Assembly (NCBI RefSeq): GCF_900112175.1
Contig: NZ_FOYT01000003.1
Location: forward strand, 248,001 to 312,000
DNA from: Halogeometricum rufum
Lineage (GTDB): Archaea > Halobacteriota > Halobacteria > Halobacteriales > Haloferacaceae
Reading direction: 5' to 3'
DNA length: 64,000 bases
Notes under the pieces: model-generated
The model's input: the letters and a program-made list of their open reading frames with translations, nothing else
Databases searched by the model: none
What the model was told of the DNA's origin: nothing
Shown: positions 17,345 to 25,343 of the stretch, piece by piece
Layout of the letters: the number at the start of each line of letters is the position of its first letter
How positions within the stretch are numbered: the first letter of the stretch is position 1
Translations under genes and position numbers: made by a program

Positions 17345-17526
17345 TGAACGACGTTCGAGAATCTCACCACCGAACCACTGTCGCGAACACGTCCGCTGAA
17401 TCATGTGAATGAATACACTTGATGAATACAAACGGTGAACACAAACAATGAACACAAGTAACGAATACAACTGATGGACGAAACACGTGGACGCGGAGCA
17501 CGAACACACGGCGCGAGCATCTCGTC
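17345..17526 (+). repeat. 13-bp iteron array C (14 units), putative parS/iteron centre
   Basis: Fourteen units run in exact 13-bp register from 17345: 17358, 17371, 17384, 17397, 17410, 17423, 17436, 17449, 17462, 17475, 17488, 17501 and 17514. The best units, such as TGAATACAAACGG and TGAACACAAACAA, are central; the outer ones decay to CGAAC or TGGAC. Consensus is YGAAYAC-N6. A 13-bp period rotates around the helix, so binding would form a spiral rather than lie on one face. With ParA and its partner gene this is most likely the partition site, possibly also a replication iteron. Confidence 0.85.
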
Positions 17527-17618
17527 GAGGAGTCCCGCCGGTGCCGTCGTCACCGCCGCGAACGACACGGCGACGGGAGAAGAGTCAGCGGGGGTCGCGA
17601 GTGGCCATCGAACGCTCG

Positions 17619-17927
17619 CTACGACTCGATTCGACGGGAGTCCGGGTCGTACTCGACGACGCCGGCGTCGTGCAACTTCGGGAGGTGGACGTGGTGGAGC
17701 GAACTCGCCACGCGCGTCAGGACGGCGTCGTCCGCGGCGTCGAGTTCGTCGTCTCGCGTCGCGATTTCCGCCGCGAGTGAATCGAGTGCGAGGGGACCGC
17801 TCCGGTCGTCGAACACGTCGAGCAACTCCCGGCGTCGTTCGGCCGAGAGCAGTCGGTACCAGTCTCTCTCCGTCACGTGGTCGGGCCGTTCGTACTCCGT
17901 CGCGAGTTTCGGTACTGTGTGGCTCAT
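17619..17927 (-). CDS. DUF7344-like winged-helix protein (right copy)
   Basis: This 102-residue paralogue of the 15305 gene contains WYRLLSAERRRELLDVF, LALDSLAAEIATRDDE and SSLHHVHLPKLHDAGVVEYD. ATG 17925-17927 gives MSHTVPKLATEY. The long open frame continuing leftward from 19175 belongs to the opposite strand's gene. It is divergent from the second Bat-type regulator (18156). Like its twin it is probably a DNA-binding co-regulator of the neighbouring sensor (inference from repeated linkage). Confidence 0.8.
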   Translation of the reverse strand: MSHTVPKLATEYERPDHVTERDWYRLLSAERRRELLDVFDDRSGPLALDSLAAEIATRDDELDAADDAVLTRVASSLHHVHLPKLHDAGVVEYDPDSRRIES

Positions 17928-18155
17928 GGGAGGCGCTTCGTCGCTACTGTCATCCAGTCTCCGGGGCCTCCTAAGGAACGTCCCTAACGAGTTAGGTACC
18001 TGTCGTCGCCGAGGACGAAATATTTCGTCGCCAAGGAGTAAACGTCGTGTCACGACGGCCCCTGTCGGTTGGGGGTTCCGGTCACCTCGTCTCTCGGTCC
18101 GGTTCCGTTTCCATCGACGGAACTTTAATATACCGAGGCAGTGCACCTTCAGGAA

Positions 18156-21100
18156 ATGGAATCCCGACCGCTGACGGACCCGCTCAGACAGACCCTCGAC
18201 GCGTTCGGGGCGGTCGGTGAACCGGTGACGACGCCCGAAGTGGCCGAGCGTCTCGACATCGGCCGCCGAACCGCGTACGCTCGGCTCGAACGACTCGTCG
18301 AGGACGGACGGGTCGAGACGAAGAAGGTGGGAGCGAACGCCCGGGTCTGGTGGCGACCGGTGGGCGACGCCCCGACGGCGACGCTCGGCCCGTCGACCGC
18401 GGCCGATTCGCTCGTCGGCGAGGTGCTCGACGACGTCGAAGTCGGGATCTTCGTCCTCGACGAGTCCTTCGACGTCGTCTGGGTCAACGGCGCGACCGAA
18501 CGCTACTTCGGTCTCGACCGGACGGCGGTTCTGGGGGCGAACAAGCGTCGACTCGTCACCGACCGCATCGCTGCGACCGTCGAGGACTCGGCGTCGTTCG
18601 CGGACACCGTGCTGGCGACGTACGACGACAACAGTTCTCCCCAGGAGTTCGAGTGTCACGTGACGGCCGCCGACGAACGCGAGGAGCGGTGGCTCGAACA
18701 CCGCAGCGAACCCATCGAATCGGGCACGTACGCGGGCGGTCGGGTCGAACTCTACTACGACGTCACCGAACGGAAGCGGTCGGAACGCTCCCGTCGAGAG
18801 GACCGCGAGGTGTTCGAGTCGTTCGTCGAACGCGTCGACGAGTACGCCATCTTCACGCTCGACACCGAGGGTCGCGTCCAGACGTGGAACCGGGGGGCCG
18901 AGCGAATCAAGGGCTACGCGCAGGAGGACATCGTGGGCGAGCACGTCTCGACGTTCTACACGGCGGAAGACTGCGCCGCCGGCGTCCCGGAGGAGAACCT
19001 CGCGGCGGCGGCAGAGCGAGGTTCGGTCGAGTTCGAGGGCTGGCGCGTGGACGCGGACGGCGACCGGTTCTGGGCGAACGTGGCGATGTGGGCGATACGC
19101 GACGCGAACGGGGAACTGGAGGGCTACGCGAAGGTGACCCGGGACCTGACGGAGCGACGGGACCGCGAACGGCAACTGCGCCGCGAACGTGACCTCACGG
19201 ACCGGTTGCTGGAGACGGCACCCGTCAGGCTCGCCATCTTCCGACCCGACGGGACGGTGGAGCGAACGAACGCCGTCGCCGGCAGGGAACTGGGCCTCGA
19301 CGACGCCGAGCTAGAGACGCTGCGAGTCGAGGACCTCGACCTCTACGACCCCGACGGCGAGCCGATTCCGACGGCCGAACACCCGGTTTCTCGCGTCGTC
19401 GAGACCGGAGAGCCGGTCTCCGACAGGTTGGTCCAACACGACGGCTCCGACGGCACCCGGCGGTGGGTGTCGCTGACCGCGACGCCCCTGTTCGACGACG
19501 GGACCCTCGAACGCGTCGTCGTCGCCGGGAAGGACGTGACGGAACTGAAGCGGAAGGAACGGCGACTCGAACGCCAGCGGGACGAGTTGGACGCCGAACT
19601 CGACGAGGTGTTCGCGCGCATCGACGACGCCTTCTTCGCCCTCGACGAGGAGTTGCGGTTCGTCTACCTCAACGAGCAGGCGGTGACGCTCATGGACCTG
19701 TCGGGGGCCGGTCCGGTGGGCGAGCACGTCGGGAACGTCATCCCCACCGATACCGAGGTGGTGGCGGCGTTCGAGGAGGCGTTCGAGACGCAGGAGTCCG
19801 TCTCGGTCGAAGAGTACCACGCCTCGTTGGGCCGGTGGTTCGAGACGCACGTCTACCCGTCGGAGACGGGTCTGTCGGTCTACTTCCGGGACGTCTCCCG
19901 GCGGAAAGCCCACGAACGCGAACTCGAACGGTACGAGACCATCGTCGAAACGGTCCCCGACGGCGTCTACGCCCTCGACGACGAGGGTCGGTACGCTCTG
20001 GTCAACGACGCGTTCTGCGAGTTGACGGGGTACGACAGCGAGGACCTGCTCGGCCGCCGGCCGACGCTCGTCGAGGGCCGAGAAGTCCACGAACGGGCGA
20101 ACGAACTCGGACGGGAGATACTTGCCGGTGACCGGGACGACGGGACGCTCCAGTACAGTCTCCAGACCGCCGAGGGCGGTGAAGTCGCCGTCGAGGGGAA
20201 CTTCACCACCTACCGATACGGGGACGACGCGGCCGGTCGGGCCGGCGTCGTCCGCGACGTGACGGCACGGGTCGAACGCGAACGCGAACTCGAACGCCGG
20301 CGTGAGCGACTCCGAGCGCTCAACAGTCTCAACGAGGTGGTGCGGGGCATCGCCGAGGCCGTCATCGAGCAGTCGACGCGCGAGGAGATAGAGGAGACGG
20401 TCTGCGACCGACTCGCCGCGGCGGAGCCGTATCTGTTCGCGTGGGTCGGCGACGTCGACCCGGCCTCGCAGACGGTGTCGCTGCGGTCCGAAGCGGGCGT
20501 CGAGGGCTATCTGGACGGCGTGACGATTTCGGTCGACTCGGACGACGAACGCAGCGAGGGGCCGACGGGACGGGCCATACGGACGGGGGAAGTGCAGACC
20601 ACGCGGGACACCGTGGCGGACGTCCGCCACGACCCGTGGCGCGACCACATCGAGCAGTACGACTTCCGGTCGTCCGCCGCGATACCGATAACTCACGAGG
20701 ACACGCCCTACGGCGTGCTGAACGTCTACAGCGACCGCCCGGGCGCGTTCGAGGGCGAGGAGTACGAGATGGTCGGACAACTCGGCGAAATCGTCGGTCA
20801 CGCCATCGCGGCCGTGGAACGCAAGCACGCACTGATGAGCGACGACGTGGTCGAACTCGTCTTCCAGATCGAGAACGTCTTCGAGTCGCTCGGCGTGGAC
20901 GACGCCACGGACGCCCCGATTCGCCTCGAACACATCGTCCGGGTCGGCGACGACAAGTTCGTCTTCTTCGGACGGACGACTCCCGAGGGCGTCGGCACCG
21001 TCGAGGCGATGGTCGAGTCGGTGCCGTTCTACGAGTCCGTCACCGTCCACGACGGCGGCGACGAACGGCGGTTCGAACTCCGAGTGTCGGAGCCACCGGT

Positions 21101-21512
21101 ACTCGCCGCCATCAGTACGCTGGGCGGCGGCGTCGCCGAGGCGGTCATCGAGGGCGGCGACTATCGGCTCTCCGTCCACCTCCCGCCGAGCGCCGACGTC
21201 CGCCGGGTGGTCGAGACGATGACGGACGCCTACCCGACCACGAAACTGCTGAAGCGCCGGCAACTGACCAAACACAGCCGCGCCGAGGAACGGCAGGTGA
21301 GCACGCTCACGTCCGACCTGACGGACAGGCAGCGCACCGCGCTGGAAACCGCCTACTACGCGGGATTCTTCGAGTGGCCGCGGGCGGTGACGGGCGAAGA
21401 CGTCGCCGAGTCTCTGGGCGTGAGTCCGCCGACGTTCCACCAGCACCTCCGCAAGGCCGAGCGGAAGATGTTCGACGCGGTGTTCGGTTCGGGGATGCGC
21501 GAGTCGACGTGA
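18156..21512 (+). CDS. Large multi-PAS/GAF sensor-regulator of the Bat family (right copy)
   Basis: This 1118-residue protein has a winged helix (1-65), five PAS-like domains (about 80-205, 210-335 with IKGYAQEDIVGEHVSTFYT, 340-465, 470-580, 580-705 with GVYALDDEGRYALVNDAFC), a GAF (715-860), the bacterio-opsin-activator domain (870-1000) and HTH_10 (1055-1110, LTDRQRTALETAYYAGFFEWPRA). It is a paralogue of 12335-15073 with three extra PAS modules. A TATA element (TTTAATATA, about 18123-18131) supports a leaderless start at ATG 18156 rather than 18141. It has no kinase domain. The signal sensed is unknown; several PAS domains may bind heme, flavin or nothing. Confidence 0.88.
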   Translation: MESRPLTDPLRQTLDAFGAVGEPVTTPEVAERLDIGRRTAYARLERLVEDGRVETKKVGANARVWWRPVGDAPTATLGPSTAADSLVGEVLDDVEVGIFVLDESFDVVWVNGATERYFGLDRTAVLGANKRRLVTDRIAATVEDSASFADTVLATYDDNSSPQEFECHVTAADEREERWLEHRSEPIESGTYAGGRVELYYDVTERKRSERSRREDREVFESFVERVDEYAIFTLDTEGRVQTWNRGAERIKGYAQEDIVGEHVSTFYTAEDCAAGVPEENLAAAAERGSVEFEGWRVDADGDRFWANVAMWAIRDANGELEGYAKVTRDLTERRDRERQLRRERDLTDRLLETAPVRLAIFRPDGTVERTNAVAGRELGLDDAELETLRVEDLDLYDPDGEPIPTAEHPVSRVVETGEPVSDRLVQHDGSDGTRRWVSLTATPLFDDGTLERVVVAGKDVTELKRKERRLERQRDELDAELDEVFARIDDAFFALDEELRFVYLNEQAVTLMDLSGAGPVGEHVGNVIPTDTEVVAAFEEAFETQESVSVEEYHASLGRWFETHVYPSETGLSVYFRDVSRRKAHERELERYETIVETVPDGVYALDDEGRYALVNDAFCELTGYDSEDLLGRRPTLVEGREVHERANELGREILAGDRDDGTLQYSLQTAEGGEVAVEGNFTTYRYGDDAAGRAGVVRDVTARVERERELERRRERLRALNSLNEVVRGIAEAVIEQSTREEIEETVCDRLAAAEPYLFAWVGDVDPASQTVSLRSEAGVEGYLDGVTISVDSDDERSEGPTGRAIRTGEVQTTRDTVADVRHDPWRDHIEQYDFRSSAAIPITHEDTPYGVLNVYSDRPGAFEGEEYEMVGQLGEIVGHAIAAVERKHALMSDDVVELVFQIENVFESLGVDDATDAPIRLEHIVRVGDDKFVFFGRTTPEGVGTVEAMVESVPFYESVTVHDGGDERRFELRVSEPPVLAAISTLGGGVAEAVIEGGDYRLSVHLPPSADVRRVVETMTDAYPTTKLLKRRQLTKHSRAEERQVSTLTSDLTDRQRTALETAYYAGFFEWPRAVTGEDVAESLGVSPPTFHQHLRKAERKMFDAVFGSGMREST

Positions 21513-21822
21513 GTGGCGACTGAACGGATGTCAGCCGCTCTCGCCGGGGCCGAGGCCACGGATTCGTCCCGACTCCCGGAGTAAATCTCATGTCGCTATA
21601 CGCTCGCTCCTCGCAGTGGGAGTTGAGACTCTCGGGTTGAGCGGGGCTGTGATGCGTGGTCTTGGACGAATCGGCGAGCGGAACCTGACTTAGAACACTC
21701 TCGAAACGCGTCGAACTGGAAACTAATTCGGAGTGTTTCCGACACCTCGGACAGTGTAGCCACTTCGACGCCGCGCTAATACGGGTCGAGCTCCTTCACT
21801 ATCCGAGTCCCGTTTCTTGTTT

Positions 21823-22210
21823 TAAATCGGCAGTGTATTGTCGGCCGTTACGGTCGCCGAACGGTCGTACTCACCGGTCAACTCGACCTGTACGAACAAT
21901 CCTCCGCTCGCCAGACCGAGTACAGCAGGCAGGCGAATTCGAAGTAGAAGAACCGTCGTCCGAAGTCCTTCGATGCCGTCGCCGTCACGAACCGCTTAAT
22001 GCACTTGTAGCCACTCTCGATTTCCAACGGTGTCCGTACTCCGCGAGGTGTCCGCTCCCTCGATTCGTCATGAACACCGAACACTGTCGCTGGTCGTCGT
22101 ACTCTGAGTCCTCTTTCTGTCGGTCGGTCAGCGTCGTCTCGTCCCATTCGTTCTGCCCGAGATGGTGCTTGCGGTCGGCCTCGTCCCGGTCTTGGCGCCG
22201 TCAGGGAACT
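21823..22210 (-). pseudogene. Remnant of an ISH-type transposase with several frameshifts
   Basis: On the minus strand the C-terminal part of a haloarchaeal DDE transposase is recognisable across frames: SVFMTNRGSGHLAEYGHRW, then IESGYKCIKRFVTATASKDF and RRFFYFEFACLLYSVWRA, then DLFVQVELTGEYDRSATVTA ending at the TAA around 21823-21825. The first join (near 22027) and the second (near 21905) each need a frame change, and the upstream part is also broken. The N-terminal half is absent. This is a decayed insertion marking past transposition beside the duplicated regulators. Confidence 0.8.
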
Positions 22211-22282
22211 CCGCTCGTACAGTGGGGTGAGTCGTATGCTGGCAAGTCGACGTGTGGACGCTGAGCGATTTGTCGAAAAGTT

Positions 22283-22400
22283 CGTTCGCGTCCAATCGTC
22301 GAACCGAATCGCAATCTCTGGTCTGTGAGCCCTGGATGAGACCGCTCCATATGGAGTCGATTCGATAGCTGTACGAAGATTCGAGGATTGGACGCGAACG
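22283..22400. repeat. 118-bp MITE-like inverted repeat element
   Basis: A 21-bp arm at 22283-22303 (core GTTCGCGTCCAATC) is repeated inverted at 22380-22400 with one mismatch, enclosing 76 bp. The interior contains a perfect 12-bp palindrome CTCCATATGGAG (22345-22356) and further GAATCG/CGATTC symmetry. The size and termini suit a small non-autonomous element or a large hairpin. The adjacent transposase relic supports a mobile origin. No clear target-site duplication was identified. Confidence 0.6.
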
Positions 22401-22433
22401 GCTTACTAAGAGTGTCTTAACCCTCTATTCGCA

Positions 22434-22493
22434 ATGGCAGAACGCAACGACCGCCACGTCGAAGAGAGCGATTCGAAACCGAGGGGAAGCTAA
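22434..22493 (+). CDS. 19-residue leader ORF before the redox operon
   Basis: ATG 22434 encodes MAERNDRHVEESDSKPRGS with a stop at 22491-22493, two bases before the next ATG. The composition is charged, with no motif. The tight spacing suggests a leader peptide or a small co-translated protein, but it could be an untranslated leader. There is no independent support. Confidence 0.35.
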   Translation: MAERNDRHVEESDSKPRGS

Positions 22494-22495
22494 TC

Positions 22496-22846
22496 ATGCG
22501 GGTTCCCGTCCCGAAAAACAAACTCGTCGCTTTCACACTCGTAGGTGCGCTCCTCACAGCAGGCGTCACCGGGGCCCTTGCGCTGCCCGGTGGCGGCCTC
22601 GCGCAGGTTGGCGAGCAACCTGACGCATCAGGTACGACCGCGTCGGACGCATCACAACAGACCGCTGCTACTCCAACGCCGAATCAGGACTTCACCCCAG
22701 CAGTCCAGACACAGTCCGGATACGAGGACGAGGAACACGAGGAGTACGAAGAAGACGACGAACACGAAGAAGAATACGAAGAGGGACACGGAGACGACGA
22801 ATACGAAGAGGGACACGGAGACGACGAACACGACGAGGACGAGTGA
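22496..22846 (+). CDS. Exported His/Glu/Asp-rich protein with metal-binding tail
   Basis: This 116-residue protein has an N-terminal signal or anchor (KNKLVAFTLVGALLTAGVTGALAL), a Ser/Thr/Ala/Gln linker, then a C-terminal tail of about 45 residues made almost only of E, D, H, Y and G, containing the duplicated block EYEEGHGDD. Such a tail should bind divalent or ferric metal outside the membrane. The linker holds DASGTTAS, which resembles the ApbE flavinylation motif (D-x2-SGA[ST]-x-[ST]) with one residue fewer and A-to-T. It heads the ApbE/ferric-reductase-like operon. The protein family is not recognised. Confidence 0.75.
   Translation: MRVPVPKNKLVAFTLVGALLTAGVTGALALPGGGLAQVGEQPDASGTTASDASQQTAATPTPNQDFTPAVQTQSGYEDEEHEEYEEDDEHEEEYEEGHGDDEYEEGHGDDEHDEDE
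22772..22825 (+). repeat. 27-bp tandem direct repeat in the acidic tail
   Basis: Positions 22772-22798 and 22799-22825 are identical 27-mers encoding a nine-residue block ending EGHGDD. The duplication is recent (no differences) and can change length by slippage, tuning the number of metal-binding residues. Confidence 0.75.
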
Positions 22847-23721
22847 CCGAGATGATAGGCTCACTCGCATCGGTCTACGAACGGTTCGGGGACGCCCACC
22901 GCGAGTTCGACTGTTGTGACACGACGTTTCGAATCCAGACGACAGGCATTCGGGCCGACGCTGCGGTGACTGCGGCTCGAGAAACGGCGGCGTCACTTGA
23001 AGCACAGCTGAACGCCTTCGATGAGACAAGTGCTGTCAGCCAGCTCAACCGCGAAGGCGAGGTCGCGAACGAACACGTCGCCCGTATCGTCCGCCGTGGG
23101 CTCGAATACCACGACCGGACCGACGGGGTGTTCGATGTACACCAGGGTCGCGTCGAACACGACCTTAAAGCGTTCCTGCGTGGCGATAGCGACTCACTGC
23201 CGGCGACCTTCGACACCGGAACAGTCCACGTCGACGGCGCCACCGTCACCACCGACGTCGAACTCGACCTGAACGGGCTTGCCAAGGGATACATCGTCGA
23301 CCGAACCGCCGAGACACTCGCGGGACTCGGCCGACGCGGGTTCGTCAGCGGTGGCGGGGATATGTCCCCACCGACGGGACCGGTCGCCATCGAGAGCCCG
23401 TACGGCGACGATACACCGCTGAAGATACTGGACACGGACTGGCCTGTCGCGACGTCCGGGGGATATCGACGCTCGCGAAGCGGCACGGACCACGTCTACG
23501 ACCCGACCACCGAGACGGCCGGCTCTCGTCACGAGTCCGTCACCGTCGTGGCGCGCCGAGACTGCATGGAAGCCGACGCCGTAGCGACGGCTCTTGCAGT
23601 ACTCCCCCTCGCCGAAGCACGCGAGTTAGCGGTGGAGTGGGAGGGACTGGAGGCACTCATCATCCACGACGGCGTCTTTCGTACGACTGAGGGGTTCGAC
23701 ACACATGTCATGGACGCATGA
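22843..23721 (+). CDS. apbE: ApbE-family FAD:protein FMN transferase
   Basis: This 292-residue ApbE-type protein has AARETAASLEAQLNAFDETSAVSQLNREGE, ELDLNGLAKGYIVDRTAETL (nucleotide-binding region), GFVSGGGDM and a C-terminal ESVTVVARRDCMEADAVATALAVLP. ApbE proteins attach FMN through a phosphoester to Ser/Thr of extracytoplasmic redox proteins. GTG 22843 overlaps the stop of the acidic-protein gene; ATG 22852 is an alternative start. No signal peptide is evident, unlike many bacterial ApbE lipoproteins, so the modification may occur before export. No NqrC/RnfG-type FMN-binding domain is present nearby. Confidence 0.88.
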   Translation: MTEMIGSLASVYERFGDAHREFDCCDTTFRIQTTGIRADAAVTAARETAASLEAQLNAFDETSAVSQLNREGEVANEHVARIVRRGLEYHDRTDGVFDVHQGRVEHDLKAFLRGDSDSLPATFDTGTVHVDGATVTTDVELDLNGLAKGYIVDRTAETLAGLGRRGFVSGGGDMSPPTGPVAIESPYGDDTPLKILDTDWPVATSGGYRRSRSGTDHVYDPTTETAGSRHESVTVVARRDCMEADAVATALAVLPLAEARELAVEWEGLEALIIHDGVFRTTEGFDTHVMDA

Positions 23722-23992
23722 ACAGCGGGTCACCGTCGTCGCGATCGTCGTCCTGGTCGTGGCGGTACCAGTCCTCTGGCAGATCGGTGACGTCCGTGCT
23801 ACTCAGGCGACCGAAGAGAAACAGAGTGACCTGGTCAGTCAGACAGTCTCGTCGAGACAGGCACCAGCCGATTACGATGGCGATGGCATCGACGATTCCG
23901 CCGATCGGTGTCCGACGCGACCGGAGACGACGAACGGGTTCCAAGACTCGGACGGCTGTCCCGATGTCGTGGCGACGACGGGGGCGTCGTGA
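23705..23992 (+). CDS. Membrane-anchored thrombospondin-type-3-repeat protein
   Basis: This 95-residue protein has one N-terminal membrane helix (VTVVAIVVLVVAVPVLWQIG, about 9-28) and an external C-terminal segment DYDGDGIDDSADRCPTRPE plus FQDSDGCPD. This is a thrombospondin type 3 (OmpA-linker-like) calcium-binding repeat with two cysteines. It overlaps apbE by 17 bases and the next gene by one. It probably provides a Ca-stabilised external platform for the redox complex (inference). Confidence 0.82.
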   Translation: MSWTHEQRVTVVAIVVLVVAVPVLWQIGDVRATQATEEKQSDLVSQTVSSRQAPADYDGDGIDDSADRCPTRPETTNGFQDSDGCPDVVATTGAS

Positions 23993-24534
23993 TGTCGGCG
24001 ATCGTCTGGTATCTCGATCGGGGTGCCGCGCTCGTCACGTATCCGACGTTGTATCTGGCGGTCCTCACGGGTATCATCTACAACATCGAATCGTTCGGTG
24101 TGCTCCACGAGGCGGCCCGGCGCGTCCATATCGAACTGTCCGTGTTCGCGATGCTCGTCACGTTGCTACACTCGGGTCTCGGCGTCATAGACGCGTGGTT
24201 CGTCGTCACCGGCCGGGTTCCAGCGCCGGCGTGCTCGATGCCGTACTTCCTCGGCGGCGTCGCCGTGGGCGCGGGGGCGCTGCTGATGCTCGTCGTCGCG
24301 GTGCTGGGCTTCACCGACGCGAAACGCTTCCAGCGACCGTGGGGGCCACGCGTCGTCCACTCGTTCGCGTACGCCGGATTTGCCTTCGGAACGATTCACG
24401 CGGCAGCGATCGGGACTGACTTGACGGGACTCGTCCGTCCCCTGCTGGGCCCCTCGGTGGCGTTTCTCGTGTACGTGCTCTTGTTGCGCCTGCTGGTGAT
24501 TCGAAGGCTGCCGTCGGACACAACTCCGGGTTAG
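23992..24534 (+). CDS. Ferric-reductase-like bis-heme membrane protein
   Basis: This 180-residue integral membrane protein has about five hydrophobic helices. Histidines H46 and H60 are separated by 13 residues and H123 and H136 by 12, exactly the H-x13-H and H-x12-H heme-ligand pattern of the ferric reductase/NADPH oxidase transmembrane domain, placed on two helices. It therefore likely carries two stacked b hemes that move electrons across the membrane. No FAD/NAD(P) domain is attached, so the electron donor must be another protein or quinol. ATG 23992 overlaps the previous stop; earlier in-frame starts lie inside the TSP3 gene. Confidence 0.8.
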   Translation: MSAIVWYLDRGAALVTYPTLYLAVLTGIIYNIESFGVLHEAARRVHIELSVFAMLVTLLHSGLGVIDAWFVVTGRVPAPACSMPYFLGGVAVGAGALLMLVVAVLGFTDAKRFQRPWGPRVVHSFAYAGFAFGTIHAAAIGTDLTGLVRPLLGPSVAFLVYVLLLRLLVIRRLPSDTTPG

Positions 24535-25052
24535 TAGTTGTCCCAGAGGCCCAGAATACGGTCGACGACTTTGTCAGTGAACGAGCGCCGGTGGACCGTG
24601 TAGAGGTAGTTAACCCGATCAGGATCGCTGACTTCGTAGACGACGCTCCGGCCGTCGCGCTCTTTCGTGACGAGGTCGGCCTCGGCGAGCCTCGAAAGAT
24701 GCCACGAGACGGTCGACTGGGCTTTGTCGAGGCGGTCGCTCAGGTCAGTCGTCGAGAGCGGGCCGTCAGTGAGAAGATGTGCGAGAATGCGACGGCTGTA
24801 CTCCCGACGAAGGGCGTTCATCACGACCTGATCGGCTTCGTCGAACTCGGCAGCCGGATAGTACCGCGTGTACTTGCCGTCGTCCGAGACATCGATCAGG
24901 CCCTCGTCGACGAGCCACCGGAGCTGATACTGGAGCGTCCCCTGCGCGTACTCGAGGTCGTCGAGAAGCGCGCGAAAGTGAACCCCCGGCGTGTCGGCTA
25001 TCCGCTGGTAGATTGTCCGCCGAGAGGCCAGTTCGAGATCCGGATTCGACAT
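24531..25052 (-). CDS. Two-domain winged-helix regulator (ArsR/MarR type)
   Basis: This 173-residue protein has two consecutive winged helices: residues 5-60 (ASRRTIYQRIADTPGVHFRALLDDLEYAQGTLQYQLRWL) and 78-150 (YSRRILAHLLTDGPLSTTDLSDRLDKAQSTVSWHLSRL). This tandem arrangement is common in haloarchaeal regulators next to redox and copper proteins. It converges with the ferric-reductase-like gene, overlapping it by four bases, and lies three bases after a small membrane gene transcribed with it. The signal is unknown and no metal-binding Cys cluster is visible. Confidence 0.85.
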   Translation of the reverse strand: MSNPDLELASRRTIYQRIADTPGVHFRALLDDLEYAQGTLQYQLRWLVDEGLIDVSDDGKYTRYYPAAEFDEADQVVMNALRREYSRRILAHLLTDGPLSTTDLSDRLDKAQSTVSWHLSRLAEADLVTKERDGRSVVYEVSDPDRVNYLYTVHRRSFTDKVVDRILGLWDNY

Positions 25053-25055
25053 TGC

Positions 25056-25343
25056 TCACTCCCGCGTCAAAGCGATGAAGAACGCCAGGAGGCCACCGAG
25101 AATCAGGACCGCACTCCCGTGTTCGAGCAATTCGAGCGTTGCGTACGGGAAATACGGGAGCAACGGATACTCGAGAAACACGATGAGTCCGTAGACGGCG
25201 AACATCGCGTAGCCGAGCGTGACGATTCGCATACGTCCATCGCGTTCCCGTCGCCATGCGAGGAAGCTGAGGACGCTGAGCCCTGCAGCGAGGACGAAGA
25301 TACCGAGACTGACGTACTGTTCGAGGAGTTGAGCGAGTGGCAT
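25056..25343 (-). CDS. Small three-helix membrane protein co-transcribed with the regulator
   Basis: This 95-residue protein has three hydrophobic segments (LGIFVLAAGLSVLSFLAW, VTLGYAMFAVYGLIVFLEY, GSAVLILGGLLAFFIAL). It resembles the small DUF7521-type haloarchaeal membrane proteins often encoded beside two-domain winged-helix regulators. It may act as membrane partner or sensor for the regulator (inference). Confidence 0.75.
   Translation of the reverse strand: MPLAQLLEQYVSLGIFVLAAGLSVLSFLAWRRERDGRMRIVTLGYAMFAVYGLIVFLEYPLLPYFPYATLELLEHGSAVLILGGLLAFFIALTRE

Noticed and set aside
17055-17526. CRISPR array
   Set aside because: The period is only 13 bp with no repeat-spacer structure and no cas genes; units are iterons.
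22434-22846. Interpretation of the acidic exported protein as an NqrC/RnfG FMN-binding protein
   Set aside because: No FMN-binding domain is visible; only the short DASGTTAS resemblance remains.
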